Origin: Streptomyces sp. A1136
Lineage (GTDB): Bacteria; Actinomycetota; Actinomycetes; Streptomycetales; Streptomycetaceae
Assembly: GCF_004795055.1 (NCBI RefSeq)
Contig: NZ_SSBJ01000048.1
Coordinates: 1 to 42,975 of the forward strand
Direction of reading: 5' to 3'
Length of the DNA stretch: 42,975 bases
The notes beneath the pieces are model-generated. The model was given only the letters and a program-made list of their open reading frames with translations, did no database searches and had not been told where the DNA came from. Both the position numbers and the translations under genes were made by a program. Of the stretch, positions 1 to 6,480 are shown in pieces; position 1 is the stretch's first letter; each line of letters opens with the position of its first letter.

Positions 1-315
1 GGTCGGGTGACTGCTTGGGATTGGCGCCTGGCGTTCCCGCCGGGCACCGCACTGGGTGCGTGCGACGACGGGCGCTTTAGCCCGCAGCCACCTCACGCGT
101 CCGGTTTCCGTACATTTCGGGAACCACCTCCCTTCTCGTGTACCGCAGAGCCTACGAGCCCGTCCCCGGTCGCTCAAGCCATTTGTCCGACGGGCTTCGT
201 CCGGCGGTCGGAACGGAAAAAACGGGACGATTCCGGGAAGGGGGTGTGGGCTGCGTCACGTTCCAGTTCAATGATCTGACGTGCCGCATACGCGAACACC
301 TGCAGGGGGTGCCAG
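1..315. other. Left-edge stretch without a gene
   Basis: No ORF here has convincing coding character. It is less GC-rich than the genes and ends in the leader of the PAS-domain gene. A purine-rich tract at 220-245 and a GCAGGGGG ribosome-binding site at 302-309 are the only recognisable elements. It probably holds the promoter of the next gene, but I see no clear -35/-10 pair. Confidence 0.5.
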
Positions 316-1692
316 GTGAGTGTTTCCGGACGTGACGAGACGACCGACGACCTGCTCGCAGCGCTGCTGGACGGGATGGACGCGGCTCTGTGCGCGTTCG
401 ACGCCGATGGTGTGATCACCCATTGGAACCGCGAGGCCGAGCGCATCCTGGGCTGGACCGCGGCCGAGGCCGTCGGTCGGCGCGGGTTCGCCGGGTGGGC
501 GGTGCGCGCCGCCGACGCGCACGACGTGGAGGAGCGGCTGATGTCCGCCCAGGACGCGCCGGGCCGGCACGTCCACGAGTTCGCGCTGTTGACCAAGGAC
601 GGCGGCCGGGTCCTCGTGCGGACCCAGTCCGCCGGTGTGCCGGGCGCCGACGGCAAGCCCGCCGGCGTCTACTGCGCGTTCAGCGAGGTGCACGCGCAGA
701 TCGACCTGGAGCGTTCCATCGCGCTGAGCGAGGCGCTGCTGGAGGACGCCTCCTGGGGGGTCGTCCTGGTCGACGTCGATTTACGCCCGGCGGTCGTGAA
801 CCTGCACGCCGCCCGCGCCTTCGGCTCCGGGCGCACCGCGCTGCTGGGGCGGCCGCTCGGGGAACTGCTGGCGCAGGGCGTCGAGGAGCTGGAGGGCGCG
901 CTCCAGCACGTGCTGGCGGAGGGCGCCCCGCCGGCGCCCGTGGAGCTGTGGGTGACCGTCCGTACGCCCGAGGGGGCGAGACGGCGCTGCTGGCGCTCCG
1001 GGTTCCTGCGGCTGGCCTCGCCGCTGGCGGAGGAACCGGTGCCGCTCGGGGTCGGTTGGCTGTTCCAGGACATCACCGAGGCCAGGCGGGCCGAGCTGGA
1101 CACCGGGCAACTGCGGTTCCGGTCCAACCAGCTCTACCGCGCGGGGCGGGCCGCCGCGGAGTGCGATGACCCGGCGGAGGCCGCCGCCGTACGGCTGGAC
1201 TTCGCCTTGGCCGGCTTCGCCGAGCACGCGCTGGTGGACGTACTCGACGACCTCGACGGCCCGCCCGACGCGGACCCGGACCCGGGGCCCGCCGCCCCGG
1301 GGCGGCGCAGGCGGCTCGTCCGCTCGGCCGTCTCGGCGTCGGGGCAGACCCTGCTGCTGCCGGCGCCGGGCGCGATCCCGGTCCGGTACGCGGGGACGCA
1401 CCCGGCGTTGCAGGCCCTCGACCGGATCGGCCCGGTGCGGGCCAGTGCCCCGGCGGGAGAGCCCTCGGAGCAGTGGGCGCGGGCGCGGCACTGGCCCCCG
1501 GACGCGGCGCACGCGCTGTGCACGGTGCTGCGCAGCCGGGGCCGGACCCTGGGGGCGCTGACCTTCCTCCGGGGCCCGTCGCGGCCCGCCTTCGAGCGCG
1601 CGGACGCCCTGTACGCGGAGGAGGTGGCCTCACGCGTGGCGGCCGACCTGGACCTGGCCCGACGCACGGTGATCCGCCCGGCGGACCTCTGA
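316..1692 (+). CDS. PAS-domain sensor/regulatory protein with C-terminal GAF-like region
   Basis: A 458-residue soluble protein starting at GTG after GCAGGGGG (302-309). Residues about 10-115 form a PAS domain (AALCAFDADGVITHWNREAERILGW is split here over the classical PAS core around residues 20-45). A second, more divergent PAS-like segment follows at about 130-255, ending in a GWLFQDITEARRAE connector. Residues about 270-450 resemble a GAF domain. Streptomycete proteins of this layout usually continue into a PP2C/SpoIIE phosphatase or a kinase, but this one stops at TGA after the GAF-like part, so it has no visible output domain. It may act by protein-protein interaction in stress or developmental signalling. 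It is monocistronic, with a strong hairpin directly downstream. Confidence 0.8.
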   Translation: MSVSGRDETTDDLLAALLDGMDAALCAFDADGVITHWNREAERILGWTAAEAVGRRGFAGWAVRAADAHDVEERLMSAQDAPGRHVHEFALLTKDGGRVLVRTQSAGVPGADGKPAGVYCAFSEVHAQIDLERSIALSEALLEDASWGVVLVDVDLRPAVVNLHAARAFGSGRTALLGRPLGELLAQGVEELEGALQHVLAEGAPPAPVELWVTVRTPEGARRRCWRSGFLRLASPLAEEPVPLGVGWLFQDITEARRAELDTGQLRFRSNQLYRAGRAAAECDDPAEAAAVRLDFALAGFAEHALVDVLDDLDGPPDADPDPGPAAPGRRRRLVRSAVSASGQTLLLPAPGAIPVRYAGTHPALQALDRIGPVRASAPAGEPSEQWARARHWPPDAAHALCTVLRSRGRTLGALTFLRGPSRPAFERADALYAEEVASRVAADLDLARRTVIRPADL

Positions 1693-1717
1693 GCGGGGCG
1701 GCGGGGGCGCGGTGGCC

Positions 1718-1755
1718 GGCGGACCGGCCCGGGCGGGCCCCCGGGCCGGTCCGCC
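1718..1755 (+). terminator. Hairpin terminator after the PAS gene
   Basis: A perfect 16-bp GC stem (1718-1733 with 1740-1755) and a 6-nt loop lie 25 bp after the PAS stop codon. There is no T-tract, which is usual for Streptomyces terminators. Confidence 0.75.
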
Positions 1756-1774
1756 GGGCCGGGCCCGTGGCCCG

Positions 1775-1853
1775 CTAGGGGGTGTCTGACGGATCATGGC
1801 CGGGTCCGGCCCGCCTGGTGCCACCCGACCCTGATCCATCAGACACCCCCTAG
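1775..1853. mobile_element. 79-bp MITE-like inverted-repeat element flanked by CTAG
   Basis: Both ends begin with CTAG followed by GGGGTGTCTGA. Reading inward from each end, 21 of 22 bases match (1775-1796 against 1832-1853). The pairing continues imperfectly towards the centre (GGCCGGGT against ACCCGACC). A palindromic CTAG at each end could be a target duplication or part of the repeat. Short non-coding elements with such ends resemble MITEs derived from IS5-family transposons, and no transposase is present. The TAG stop codon of the SIS gene (1850-1852, minus strand) lies inside the right CTAG. The element therefore also forms a hairpin at the 3' end of that gene and faces the PAS terminator. 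It could simply be a terminator. Confidence 0.55.
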
Positions 1854-2605
1854 TGGCGGAAGAAGATCCGGTCGCCGTACTCCCGCATGACTCGGCCGTT
1901 CCACTCGTGGCCGCCGTCCACGTTGCCCGAGCGCAGCAGCGGCGGCTCCACCCCGCGCGCGGCCAGCTCGCCGGCCGCCGCCGCCATCACGGCCTGCATG
2001 ATCGCGCAGGTCACGACGGTGGAGGCGGGCGCGAACGGCGCCTCGATGCCGTCGAGGCTCAGCTCGGCGTCGCCGACCGCGATCTTGCTGTCGAGGACGA
2101 TGTCGCAGTGGTCCTTCAGGAAGGTGCCCGACGCGTGCCGCGACCGGGTCTCCGTCGTGTACGCCACGGAGGTCACGCCGATGACCTTGAGTCCGATCGC
2201 GCGGGCGTTCATGGCCATCTCGACCGGCAGGGCGTTGCGCCCCGAGAGGGAGATGATCACGAGGACGTCCCCCTCGGCCGCCGGGCTGCTGTCCAGGACG
2301 GCGGCGGCGAGGCCGTCGACCCGCTCCAGGGCGCTGCCGAGGGTGGCCGGCATGACGTCGATGCCCGCGGTGCCCGGGACGGCCAGGAAGTTCATCAGGG
2401 CCAGCCCGCCGGCCCGGTAGACCACGTCCTGGGCGGGCAGCGAGGAGTGCCCGGCGCCGAAGGCGAAGAGCCGGTTCCCCGCGGCGACGGCATCGGCGAC
2501 GACGGCCCCCGCCGCGCCGATCGGCCCGGCTTCCTCGTCCCGCACCCGCTCCAGCAGGCCGATGGCGGCGTCGAAGAACTGCCCGGCCAGCTTGCTCTCG
2601 CTCAT
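1850..2605 (-). CDS. SIS-domain phosphosugar-binding protein (UPF0309-like)
   Basis: 251 residues from ATG at 2605, preceded by GGAAGG on the minus strand. The longer reading from 2665 adds only a poorly coding leader. A single SIS (sugar isomerase) fold fills the protein. AFGAGHSSLPAQDV and IISLSGRNALPVEMA carry the glycine/serine-rich loops that bind phosphosugars. The family is annotated as UPF0309 and is related to MurNAc-6-phosphate etherases and phosphoheptose isomerases; its substrate is unknown. It is divergent from dmdR1, and as I recall S. coelicolor has the same pairing. Its stop codon lies in the CTAG end of the MITE-like element. Confidence 0.85.
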   Translation of the reverse strand: MSESKLAGQFFDAAIGLLERVRDEEAGPIGAAGAVVADAVAAGNRLFAFGAGHSSLPAQDVVYRAGGLALMNFLAVPGTAGIDVMPATLGSALERVDGLAAAVLDSSPAAEGDVLVIISLSGRNALPVEMAMNARAIGLKVIGVTSVAYTTETRSRHASGTFLKDHCDIVLDSKIAVGDAELSLDGIEAPFAPASTVVTCAIMQAVMAAAAGELAARGVEPPLLRSGNVDGGHEWNGRVMREYGDRIFFRH

Positions 2606-2693
2606 ACGCCGAAGGCCCTTCCAGGGGCGGGGTGCGGTGGGTTGCTTCCGTTGTCCGCCGCTCACCGTGCGGTCTGTACCAAGGGCGTGTCAA

Positions 2694-2778
2694 TACGAAC
2701 GTCAACCAGCGGACGAAAGGCCCCCGGCGGCCGGGGCGGGCCCCGGACGTACGTCCCGCATCGGCCTTGACGTTCGTA
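2694..2778. promoter_or_regulatory. Mirrored 12-bp repeats in the SIS/dmdR1 divergent promoter region
   Basis: TACGAACGTCAA at 2694-2705 and TTGACGTTCGTA at 2767-2778 are exact reverse complements with 61 bp between them. Each contains TTGACG pointing towards the gene on its own side, so they may be two identical -35 regions or a pair of operator half-sites. A matching -10 hexamer is not evident. The sequence is not the usual DmdR iron box. Confidence 0.45.
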
Positions 2779-2846
2779 CGGGACGGTTGTCGGCCCGATG
2801 CGTCAGAATTGGGGCAGGGCCAGCGCACGCAATCCGAGGGGCACGA

Positions 2847-3539
2847 ATGTCCGGACTGATCGACACCACGGAGATGTACCTCCGCACCATCCTCGAGCTG
2901 GAAGAGGAAGGCGTGGTCCCCATGCGCGCCCGGATCGCCGAGCGGCTCGATCAGAGCGGCCCGACGGTGAGCCAGACGGTCGCCAGGATGGAGCGGGACG
3001 GTCTGGTGGCCGTGGCCAGCGACCGACACCTGGAGCTGACGGAGGAGGGGCGGCGGCTGGCGACGCGCGTGATGCGCAAGCACCGGCTGGCCGAGTGCCT
3101 GCTCGTCGACGTCATCGGCCTGGAGTGGGAGCAGGTGCACGCCGAGGCCTGCCGCTGGGAGCACGTGATGAGCGAGGCGGTGGAGCGGCGGGTCCTGGAG
3201 CTGCTGCGCCACCCGACGGAGTCGCCGTACGGGAACCCGATCCCGGGACTGGAGGAGCTGGGCGAGAAGGCCGAGGCGGACCCGTTCCTGGAGGCCGGCA
3301 TGGTCAGCCTGTCGGAGCTGGACCCGGGCAGCGAGGGCAAGACCGTGGTGGTGCGCCGGATCGGCGAGCCGATCCAGACGGACGCCCAGTTGATGTACAC
3401 GCTGCGGCGGGCGGGCGTACAGCCCGGCTCGGTGGTGAGCGTGACGGAGTCCCCGGGCGGGGTGCTGGTCGGCAGCGGCGGCGAGGCGGCGGAGTTGGGC
3501 GCGGAGGTCGCCTCGCACGTGTTCGTCGCCAAGCGCTGA
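2847..3539 (+). CDS. dmdR1: DtxR-family iron-dependent repressor DmdR1/DesR
   Basis: 230 residues from ATG at 2847 (GAGGGG upstream), the standard length for actinobacterial DtxR/IdeR/DmdR. The N-terminal winged helix (SGLIDTTEMYLRTILELEEE, then ARIAERLDQSGPTVSQTVARM) binds iron boxes. The dimerisation and metal-binding domain has ECLLVDVIGLEWEQVHAEACRWEHVMSE around residues 83-110, including the conserved Cys and His ligands. A C-terminal SH3-like domain follows from about residue 150. With Fe(II) it represses siderophore and iron-uptake genes. In S. coelicolor the orthologue is DmdR1. An antiparallel gene called adm has been described opposite it there, and a long opposite-strand ORF exists here too. 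Confidence 0.93.
   Translation: MSGLIDTTEMYLRTILELEEEGVVPMRARIAERLDQSGPTVSQTVARMERDGLVAVASDRHLELTEEGRRLATRVMRKHRLAECLLVDVIGLEWEQVHAEACRWEHVMSEAVERRVLELLRHPTESPYGNPIPGLEELGEKAEADPFLEAGMVSLSELDPGSEGKTVVVRRIGEPIQTDAQLMYTLRRAGVQPGSVVSVTESPGGVLVGSGGEAAELGAEVASHVFVAKR
2951..3532 (-). other. Antisense ORF opposite dmdR1, possible adm counterpart
   Basis: A 193-codon ORF lies entirely on the strand opposite dmdR1. Its translation is rich in Ser, Thr, Arg and Pro, as expected for a shadow frame. It is listed only because an antiparallel gene (adm) overlapping dmdR1 has been reported experimentally in S. coelicolor. Nothing in this sequence alone proves expression. Confidence 0.3.
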
Positions 3540-3919
3540 GGCGGCCGGGGCGGCCGGGGCGGCCGGGGCGCCCCGGCGGGCGGGCTTCGGGGCGGGCCGG
3601 GGCGTTGATCGGGAATTACGGTCGACGGCCGCGTGTCGATGCCGGCGACGCGGGCACCGGAGCGGTAATGAAACGGTCCCGGCGCCTTTCGGCGCCGGGA
3701 CCGATCCTCCCCTGACTGACCTGGAGCCCCGAGCTCTCAAGGTCATCCCCTTCGGACCGTCTTCCCCGAGCGGCCCGCCTCCCTGTTGAAAGGATCTCCA
3801 TCGGCAACGGCGGCCAATCCTTGAGCAAGGTCACTCGAAAGAGCGGTGTTGTCGGCGAGAGGGCTGTTTTCGAATACGGGTTCGATACCCTGGCGGGGAT
3901 CGAAGGGGGTGCATCTGCG
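3540..3919. other. 380-bp intergenic stretch between dmdR1 and the hydrolase
   Basis: It opens with three tandem CGGCCGGGG units (3542-3568) that run into a palindromic CCGGGGCGCCCCGG (3563-3576). A perfect terminator hairpin follows at 3674-3703. The part from about 3800 to 3919 is open in the hydrolase frame but has low GC at third positions, so I treat it as leader or promoter rather than coding sequence. Confidence 0.55.
3674..3703 (+). terminator. Hairpin terminator downstream of dmdR1
   Basis: A perfect 13-bp stem (CGGTCCCGGCGCC with its complement) closes a TTTC tetraloop, 135 bp after the dmdR1 stop codon and well before the next start. Confidence 0.7.
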
Positions 3920-4828
3920 GTGGTACAGCGCATCGATGTCACGGGGGCCGACGGCGTACGCCTGGTCGCCTGGGAGTTCCTCGCAGCGGGCCGTGAGACC
4001 CGTGGGGAACACCGCGCGCCCGACGAACCCGAGCGGCCCGCGGTCCTGTTACTCCACGGCCTGATGGGCCGCGCCCTGCACTGGGCCGGCACTGCCCGCT
4101 GGCTCGCCGAGCACCACCGGGTCGTCGCGCTCGACCAGCGCGGGCACGGTCAGAGCGGTCGCCCACCGGCCGCCCGCGACGCCCCGGACACGCAGACGGC
4201 GTTCGGGCGCGACGCGTTCGTCGCCGATGCCGAGGCCGCCGTCGAGCAGCTCGGCCTCGCCCCCGTCACCCTGATCGGCCACTCCATGGGCGCCCTCACC
4301 GCCTGGCAGCTCGCGGCCCGCCGCCCGGATCTGGTGGAGGCCCTGGTCATCTGCGACATGCGCGCCTCCGCCCTCGGCGAGGCCTCGCAGCGCGACTGGG
4401 AGGACTGGTTTCGTCGCTGGCCGCTGCCCTTCCCCACCCAGGACGCGGCCCGTCGCTGGTTCGGCGAGGACGATCCCCGGGTGGACCGCCCCGACCCCGG
4501 CCGGGGCGCGTTCTTCGCCGAGGTCATGCACCAGGCCGAGGACGGCTGGCGCCCCCTCTTCTCCCGGCGGCAGATGCTGACGGCCCGGGAGACCTGGGTC
4601 CACGACGCGCACTGGGAGGAACTGGCCCAGGTCCGCTGCCCCACCCTGGTGGTGCGCGGACTCGACGGCGAGTTGGGTCGCGCCGAAGCCCAGGAGATGG
4701 TCCGCGTCCTCCCGGCCGGCCGGTACGCCGAGATCCCGGACGCCGGCCACTACCTGCACTACGACCAGCCGGCCGCCTGGCGCGCGGTGCTGGAGCCCTT
4801 CCTGGACGGCGTCCGGGCCGCTTCCTGA
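3920..4828 (+). CDS. Alpha/beta-hydrolase
   Basis: 302 residues from GTG at 3920, chosen because GAAGGGGG (3902-3909) sits 10 nt upstream. The frame stays open back to a TTG at 3821, but that extension lacks coding bias. Typical alpha/beta-hydrolase features are LLLHGLMG (oxyanion-hole HG at residues 46-47), LDQRGHGQSG, the nucleophile elbow GHSMGAL with Ser122, an acid residue in VVRGLDGELG, and the catalytic His in DAGHYLHYD near the C-terminus. A cap region with several Trp residues lies in the middle. It is a cytosolic esterase or epoxide-hydrolase-like enzyme of unknown substrate, and no neighbour suggests a pathway. Confidence 0.85.
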   Translation: MVQRIDVTGADGVRLVAWEFLAAGRETRGEHRAPDEPERPAVLLLHGLMGRALHWAGTARWLAEHHRVVALDQRGHGQSGRPPAARDAPDTQTAFGRDAFVADAEAAVEQLGLAPVTLIGHSMGALTAWQLAARRPDLVEALVICDMRASALGEASQRDWEDWFRRWPLPFPTQDAARRWFGEDDPRVDRPDPGRGAFFAEVMHQAEDGWRPLFSRRQMLTARETWVHDAHWEELAQVRCPTLVVRGLDGELGRAEAQEMVRVLPAGRYAEIPDAGHYLHYDQPAAWRAVLEPFLDGVRAAS

Positions 4829-4929
4829 CGGACTCGCGGAAACCGCTTGGGTGTTTCGGCGCGGCGGGGCCGAGGATGCGTGGACGTGGCTCCCGCGGGC
4901 GGGGCGTGCAGGAGGGGGGAAGGCGAGAC

Positions 4930-5820
4930 GTGGACGAGGACGAACTGCTGGCCGGACGGTTCGAGGAGCACCGGGGCCACCTCAAGGCCGTGGCCTACCG
5001 GATGCTGGGCTCCCTCGGCGAGGCCGAGGACGCCGTACAGGAAGCCTGGCTGCGGCTCGGGCGCAGCGACGTCGGCGCGGTGGAGAACCTGGGCGGGTGG
5101 TTGACGACCGTGGTGTCGCGGCTGTGCCTGGACGCCCTGCGCTCGCGTGCCACCCGGCGGGAAGACCCGCTGGAGACCTTCATCCCCGACCCTGTCGTCA
5201 GCCGTGAGGCGGTCACCGACCCCGAGCAGCGGGCGATGCTGGCCGACTCGGTCGGGCTGGCCCTGATGGTGGTGCTGGAGTCGCTGTCACCCGCCGAGCG
5301 GCTCTCGTTCGTCCTGCACGACATGTTCGCCGTGCCCTTCGACGAGATCGCCCCGCTGCTGGACAAGACCCCGGTCGCCGTGCGGCAGTTGGCCAGCCGC
5401 GCCCGCCGCCGGGTGCGGGGCCGGGCCCCGGTCCCCGACCCCGACCTGAGCGAGCAGCGGCGGGTGGTCGACGCGTTCTTCGCCGCCGCGCGCGAAGGGG
5501 ACTTCGACGCCCTCGTCTCGGTGCTGCACCCCGACATCGTCCTGCGTTCCGACGGCGGCGCGGGCCGCACCCGCCGCACGGTCGTCCTGGGCGGCGCCGG
5601 CACGGTGGCCTCCCAGGCCCTCATGTTCAGCGGGCTCTCGCCGTTCGTCCGCCCGGCGCTCGTCAACGGCACGGCGGGTGTCGTCGTCTCCGAGAAGGGC
5701 CGCCCGCTCTCGGTCATGGCCTTCACCGTCACCGGCGGCCTGATCGTCGACATCACCGCCATCGGCAACCCGGACCGCCTGGCCTCCCTGGACCTCGCCG
5801 GCATCGAGGCCGACTCCTAG
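4930..5820 (+). CDS. ECF sigma factor, ECF41-like, with SnoaL-type C-terminal domain
   Basis: 296 residues from GTG at 4930, which follows GGAGGGGGG (4912-4920). Sigma region 2 is at about 8-75 (LKAVAYRMLGSLGEAEDAVQEAWLR is split over this segment, then GGWLTTVVSRLCLDALRSR). Region 4 is at about 115-165 (LSPAERLSFVLHDMF, VAVRQLASRARRRV). A SnoaL/NTF2-like extension follows, with DGGAG and a terminal NPDRL that match the DGGGK and NPDKL hallmarks of ECF41 factors, whose extension regulates the sigma domains. ECF41 genes usually sit beside a carboxymuconolactone-decarboxylase, oxidoreductase or epimerase gene. None is adjacent here. The next gene is a convergent LuxR-type regulator. Confidence 0.88.
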   Translation: MDEDELLAGRFEEHRGHLKAVAYRMLGSLGEAEDAVQEAWLRLGRSDVGAVENLGGWLTTVVSRLCLDALRSRATRREDPLETFIPDPVVSREAVTDPEQRAMLADSVGLALMVVLESLSPAERLSFVLHDMFAVPFDEIAPLLDKTPVAVRQLASRARRRVRGRAPVPDPDLSEQRRVVDAFFAAAREGDFDALVSVLHPDIVLRSDGGAGRTRRTVVLGGAGTVASQALMFSGLSPFVRPALVNGTAGVVVSEKGRPLSVMAFTVTGGLIVDITAIGNPDRLASLDLAGIEADS

Positions 5821-5853
5821 GCCGACTCCCGGGCGACTCCAGGGAGGTCGGGC

Positions 5854-6396
5854 TCAGTCCGCCGAGTGCGGCAGCCAGCCGCGCTGGACCGCCCGCACGC
5901 CGAACTCGAAACGGCTGCGGGCGTTCAGCCGGTCCATCAGGTCCGTGGCCAACCGGCGGGCGGTGCGCGGGGAGACCGCCAGCCGCTTCGCTATCGCCTC
6001 GTCGGTCAGGCCTTGGGCCAGCAACCGGATGACGGTGGTCTCCTGCGGGTTGAGGCCGCCCTCGTCACGGACCGTCTCGGCCGTCCCCAGTGGCCGCGCG
6101 GCGCCCCAGACGTTGTCGAAGAGCGCGCACAGCGCCATCAGCGTGCCCTGACCGGTCAGCACCACCGCGCCCGCCGCGCTGTCGTCGCTGCTGACCGGGA
6201 TGACGGCCGTCGACCGGTCGAAGATCATCAGCCGGGTGGGCAGCTCCGGAGCGGTCCGCACCTCCCCGCCGAGTTCGCCGAGCCACGCCGCGTAGGCCAC
6301 CGTGGTCTGGCTGTTGCGGACGCTGTCGACCGCCGACCAGTTCGGCGAGGGCAGGCTCAGCTTCAACGACGTGATCAGCGTCCCGACCGCCTTCAC
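5854..6396 (-). CDS. LuxR-type HTH regulator, N-terminally short
   Basis: About 180 residues. GTG at 6396 has GGGGAG 7 nt upstream; GTG at 6411 is possible but has no ribosome-binding site. The C-terminal third is a clear LuxR HTH (NPQETTVIRLLAQGLTDEA, then RLAVSPRTARRLATDLMDRL and SRFEFGVRAVQRGWL). The middle resembles the effector region of streptomycete TrmB/LuxR hybrids (APELPTRLMIFDRSTAVIPV). Full-length relatives are about 320 residues and carry an N-terminal TrmB-like winged helix, which is missing. Upstream there is only a terminator and then the ABC operon, so this may be a decayed or minimal derivative. Its target is unknown. Confidence 0.7.
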   Translation of the reverse strand: MKAVGTLITSLKLSLPSPNWSAVDSVRNSQTTVAYAAWLGELGGEVRTAPELPTRLMIFDRSTAVIPVSSDDSAAGAVVLTGQGTLMALCALFDNVWGAARPLGTAETVRDEGGLNPQETTVIRLLAQGLTDEAIAKRLAVSPRTARRLATDLMDRLNARSRFEFGVRAVQRGWLPHSAD

Positions 6397-6430
6397 GGCC
6401 AAGCTCCCCACCGTCTGATCGGGATACGCG

Positions 6431-6474
6431 GAAGCCCGGCCCGCGCTCCCCCGGGGGAGCGCGGGCCGGGCTTC
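6431..6474 (-). terminator. Strong hairpin terminator of the ABC transporter operon
   Basis: A perfect 20-bp stem (6431-6450 with 6455-6474) has a CCGG loop. It begins 7 bp after the permease stop codon on the minus strand and separates that operon from the LuxR-type gene. Confidence 0.85.
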
Positions 6475-6480
6475 GGGCCG

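Noticed and set aside
1783..1796. Similarity of the MITE-like end (TCTGACGGATCA) to the island operator
   Set aside because: It lacks the 6-3-6 palindrome: the right half-site is missing. The match is limited to the left half and is outside the island.
1839..3746. 635-codon minus-strand frame over the SIS and dmdR1 genes
   Set aside because: It overlaps both well-supported genes in a shifted frame and is dominated by Arg/Gly/Pro low-complexity sequence.
3870..3901. tRNA-like T-arm (GGGTTCGATACCC) upstream of the hydrolase
   Set aside because: No cloverleaf can be built around it; a matching acceptor strand at about 3765 is far too distant and there is no D- or anticodon arm.
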